From Candidatus Parcubacteria bacterium (GTDB taxonomy: Bacteria; Patescibacteriota; Patescibacteriia; UBA1558; GWA2-36-10): a stretch of DNA of 8,028 nucleotides. Below, in pieces: positions 6,830 through 8,028 of this stretch; the first letter of the stretch is position 1; each line of letters starts with the position of its first letter. The notes under the pieces were generated by a model, which did not search any database, was not told the DNA's origin, and saw nothing but the letters and a program-made list of their open reading frames with translations. Location of the stretch: assembly GCA_030632225.1 (NCBI GenBank), contig DAOVVF010000016.1, positions 1 through 8,028 on the forward strand. The letters are read 5' to 3'. The translations under genes were made by a program, and so were the position numbers.

Positions 6830-7438
6830 ATGAAAGAAGTAAAATTAACAAATGATAATTACGTTAAAATTTTACAAGAAGCTTTAGAAATTTTGCGTGA
6901 TGGAGGAGTGGTTATTTATCCAACTGAAACTTCCTATGGTCTAGGTTGTGACTATTACAATGCTGAAGCAGTTGGTAAGGTGTATAAGATAAAACAGAGG
7001 GATAAAAATAAACCTTTATCTGTTTTAGTACCAGATTTAATTTCAGCTTCTTCTTTAGTACAATTTTCTGACAAGGCTCGTCGTTTAGCTTTAGAGTATT
7101 GGCCTGGTCCTTTAACTTTAGTATTACCTTTTAATCATAGTGACTGGAAGGAACATTTTAGTGATTATTTAGCCTTAAGAGTTTCTAATCATCCTTTTGC
7201 TAATAGCTTAACTATTAATTTAGGACATCCAATTGTAGCTACTTCAGCTAATATTTCTGATGAAGCTAATTGCTATACACCAGAAGAGATTAAGAAATAC
7301 TTTAGTACAGGAGAATTAGCACCAGATTTGTTTATTAACGCTGGAGAGTTGCCTAAGTGTCTAGCTTCGACTATTATTAAGTTTAAGGATGGTAAGGGTA
7401 AGATTCTTAGACAAGGTGAATTAAAGATAAAATTATGA
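6830..7438 (+). CDS. tsaC: threonylcarbamoyl-AMP synthase (TsaC/YrdC type)
   Basis: This 202-residue cytoplasmic enzyme makes L-threonylcarbamoyl-AMP from threonine, bicarbonate and ATP, the first step of the t6A37 modification on tRNAs that read ANN codons; TsaD with TsaB/TsaE or equivalents would then transfer the group. The YrdC fold is evident: VVIYPTETSYGLGC (27-40), the basic nucleotide-site motif KIKQRDKNKPLSVLV (53-67), WPGPLTLVLP (91-100), ALRVSNHP (115-122), ATSANIS (137-143), and a late STIIKF...ILRQGEL (180-198). It has only the YrdC domain and lacks the extra C-terminal domain of the longer Sua5 form, so TsaC is the better name. The start ATG is 3 bases after the preceding MFS stop; the TGA stop overlaps the next ATG. 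Partner genes for t6A are not in the window. Confidence 0.95.
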   Translation: MKEVKLTNDNYVKILQEALEILRDGGVVIYPTETSYGLGCDYYNAEAVGKVYKIKQRDKNKPLSVLVPDLISASSLVQFSDKARRLALEYWPGPLTLVLPFNHSDWKEHFSDYLALRVSNHPFANSLTINLGHPIVATSANISDEANCYTPEEIKKYFSTGELAPDLFINAGELPKCLASTIIKFKDGKGKILRQGELKIKL

Positions 7439-8028
7439 GAGGTTTAAAATATTTAAAATCTTTTTTACCACACCACATGAAACGCCAAGTGCGTGAGTTA
7501 TTCATTTCCACTACTTTGATTAACTTGGCCTTAGCTATGGTCATGATCTTTGAACCTATTTATTTATACAAGATAGGTTATTCTTTGCAGTATATCATGC
7601 TATTTTATTTAATAGTTTATATTGTTTATTTCTTTATCATGCCCTTAGGAGCTAAGTTTGCTAAACTTAGAGGCTACGAAAGAGGTATAATGTGGGGTAG
7701 TTTATTGTTTATTGCTTTTTATATTACTTTATTCTTTATTGGTCAGTATCCAAGTTTATTCTATATAGCACCGCTTATCTTAGCTTTACAGAAAATGTTT
7801 TACTGGCCAGCTTATCATGCTGATTTTGCTCGTTTTTCTGATGATGCTGAAGAGGGTAGAGAAATTAGCTTTATGACAGCAGCCTCTTCCTTAGTTTATA
7901 TTGTTGGACCAGCTTTAGCTGGTTTTATAATTGTTACTTGGGGTTATGGCGCTTTATTTACTATTGCTTCTATTCTATTCCTAGTCTCTAATATTGCTAC
8001 CTTGTCTACTAAAGAAGAATTTATTCCC
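7435..8028 (+). CDS. second MFS transporter, N-terminal part cut by window end
   Basis: The frame opens with an ATG that overlaps the tsaC stop in an ATGA and remains open for 198 codons to the end of the window, so this is the N-terminal half of a transporter. After a basic cytoplasmic N-terminus (1-20) come about six hydrophobic segments. It parallels the MFS protein at 5660-6826: PIYLYKIGYSLQ (41-52) against PIFLYQQYGASIN, MPLGAKFAKLRG (69-80) against APLGGRLMNKIG, and W124 through D136 ending ARFSD against W125-D137 ending AKFSD, followed in both by a Gly-rich helix 5 (GPALAGFII / APVIGGFVI). This shared series supports homology rather than chance hydrophobicity. The 4-base overlap implies translational coupling to tsaC; a weak AAGGTGA lies about 15 bases upstream, too far to be a typical ribosome binding site. 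The substrate is unknown. Confidence 0.82.
   Translation, partial: MRGLKYLKSFLPHHMKRQVRELFISTTLINLALAMVMIFEPIYLYKIGYSLQYIMLFYLIVYIVYFFIMPLGAKFAKLRGYERGIMWGSLLFIAFYITLFFIGQYPSLFYIAPLILALQKMFYWPAYHADFARFSDDAEEGREISFMTAASSLVYIVGPALAGFIIVTWGYGALFTIASILFLVSNIATLSTKEEFIP

Noticed and set aside
7436..7438. TGA stop of tsaC as a sign of recoding (TGA read as Gly in some CPR lineages).
   Set aside because: If read through, the frame ends two codons later at TAA, so this site alone does not decide. However, no gene in the window uses TGA internally and Gly is written with GGN throughout, so recoding is unlikely.
1..8028. Searched by eye for tRNA or rRNA genes, CRISPR repeats, insertion sequences, phage or defence genes, and a novel multi-gene system.
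   Set aside because: Nothing supportable was found; nearly all of the window is explained by seven recognisable housekeeping, transport or cell-wall genes and short intergenic signals.

Overview
The window looks like ordinary chromosome from a low-GC member of the Candidate Phyla Radiation (Patescibacteria). The evidence is AT-rich sequence, tightly packed genes, almost no Shine-Dalgarno motifs before the start codons, and protein wording (leucyl-tRNA synthetase, LysM/M23 peptidase, MFS pair) that resembles this group. TGG encodes Trp, TGA appears only as a possible stop, and no gene has an internal in-frame TGA, so the standard bacterial code (table 11) fits. The phylum call is inference from style and recollection, not from a search.

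Layout. Positions 1-666 hold the C-terminal half of a CPA2-type cation/proton antiporter (start outside the window), followed by a strong intrinsic terminator. Positions 735-1739 encode a complete CaCA-family Na+/Ca2+-type exchanger. A GC-rich hairpin between 1747 and 1769 separates it from a convergent minus-strand gene (1774-3027) for an exported or membrane-anchored LysM-LysM-M23 peptidoglycan hydrolase. The roughly 210-base AT-rich gap 3028-3237 is a divergent promoter region. It carries two overlapping minus-strand promoter candidates, one plus-strand candidate for leuS, and an open, in-frame upstream extension of the peptidase.

Positions 3238-8028 form an apparent four-gene plus-strand operon: leuS, an MFS transporter, tsaC (YrdC-type threonylcarbamoyl-AMP synthase) and a second MFS transporter cut by the window end. 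Junctions are 13 bases, 3 bases and a 4-base ATGA overlap, with no terminator between genes. The two MFS proteins are clear paralogues of each other.

Functionally, the left part handles monovalent and divalent cations, the middle gene remodels cell wall, and the right operon links two tRNA functions (leucylation, and precursor supply for t6A37) with two transporters of unknown substrate. I see no tRNA or rRNA gene, insertion sequence, CRISPR array, phage gene or obvious new defence or biosynthetic system. The points worth a second look are modest: the MFS pair around tsaC, the uncertain peptidase start, a divergent ion-site motif in the exchanger, and the lack of ribosome binding sites.
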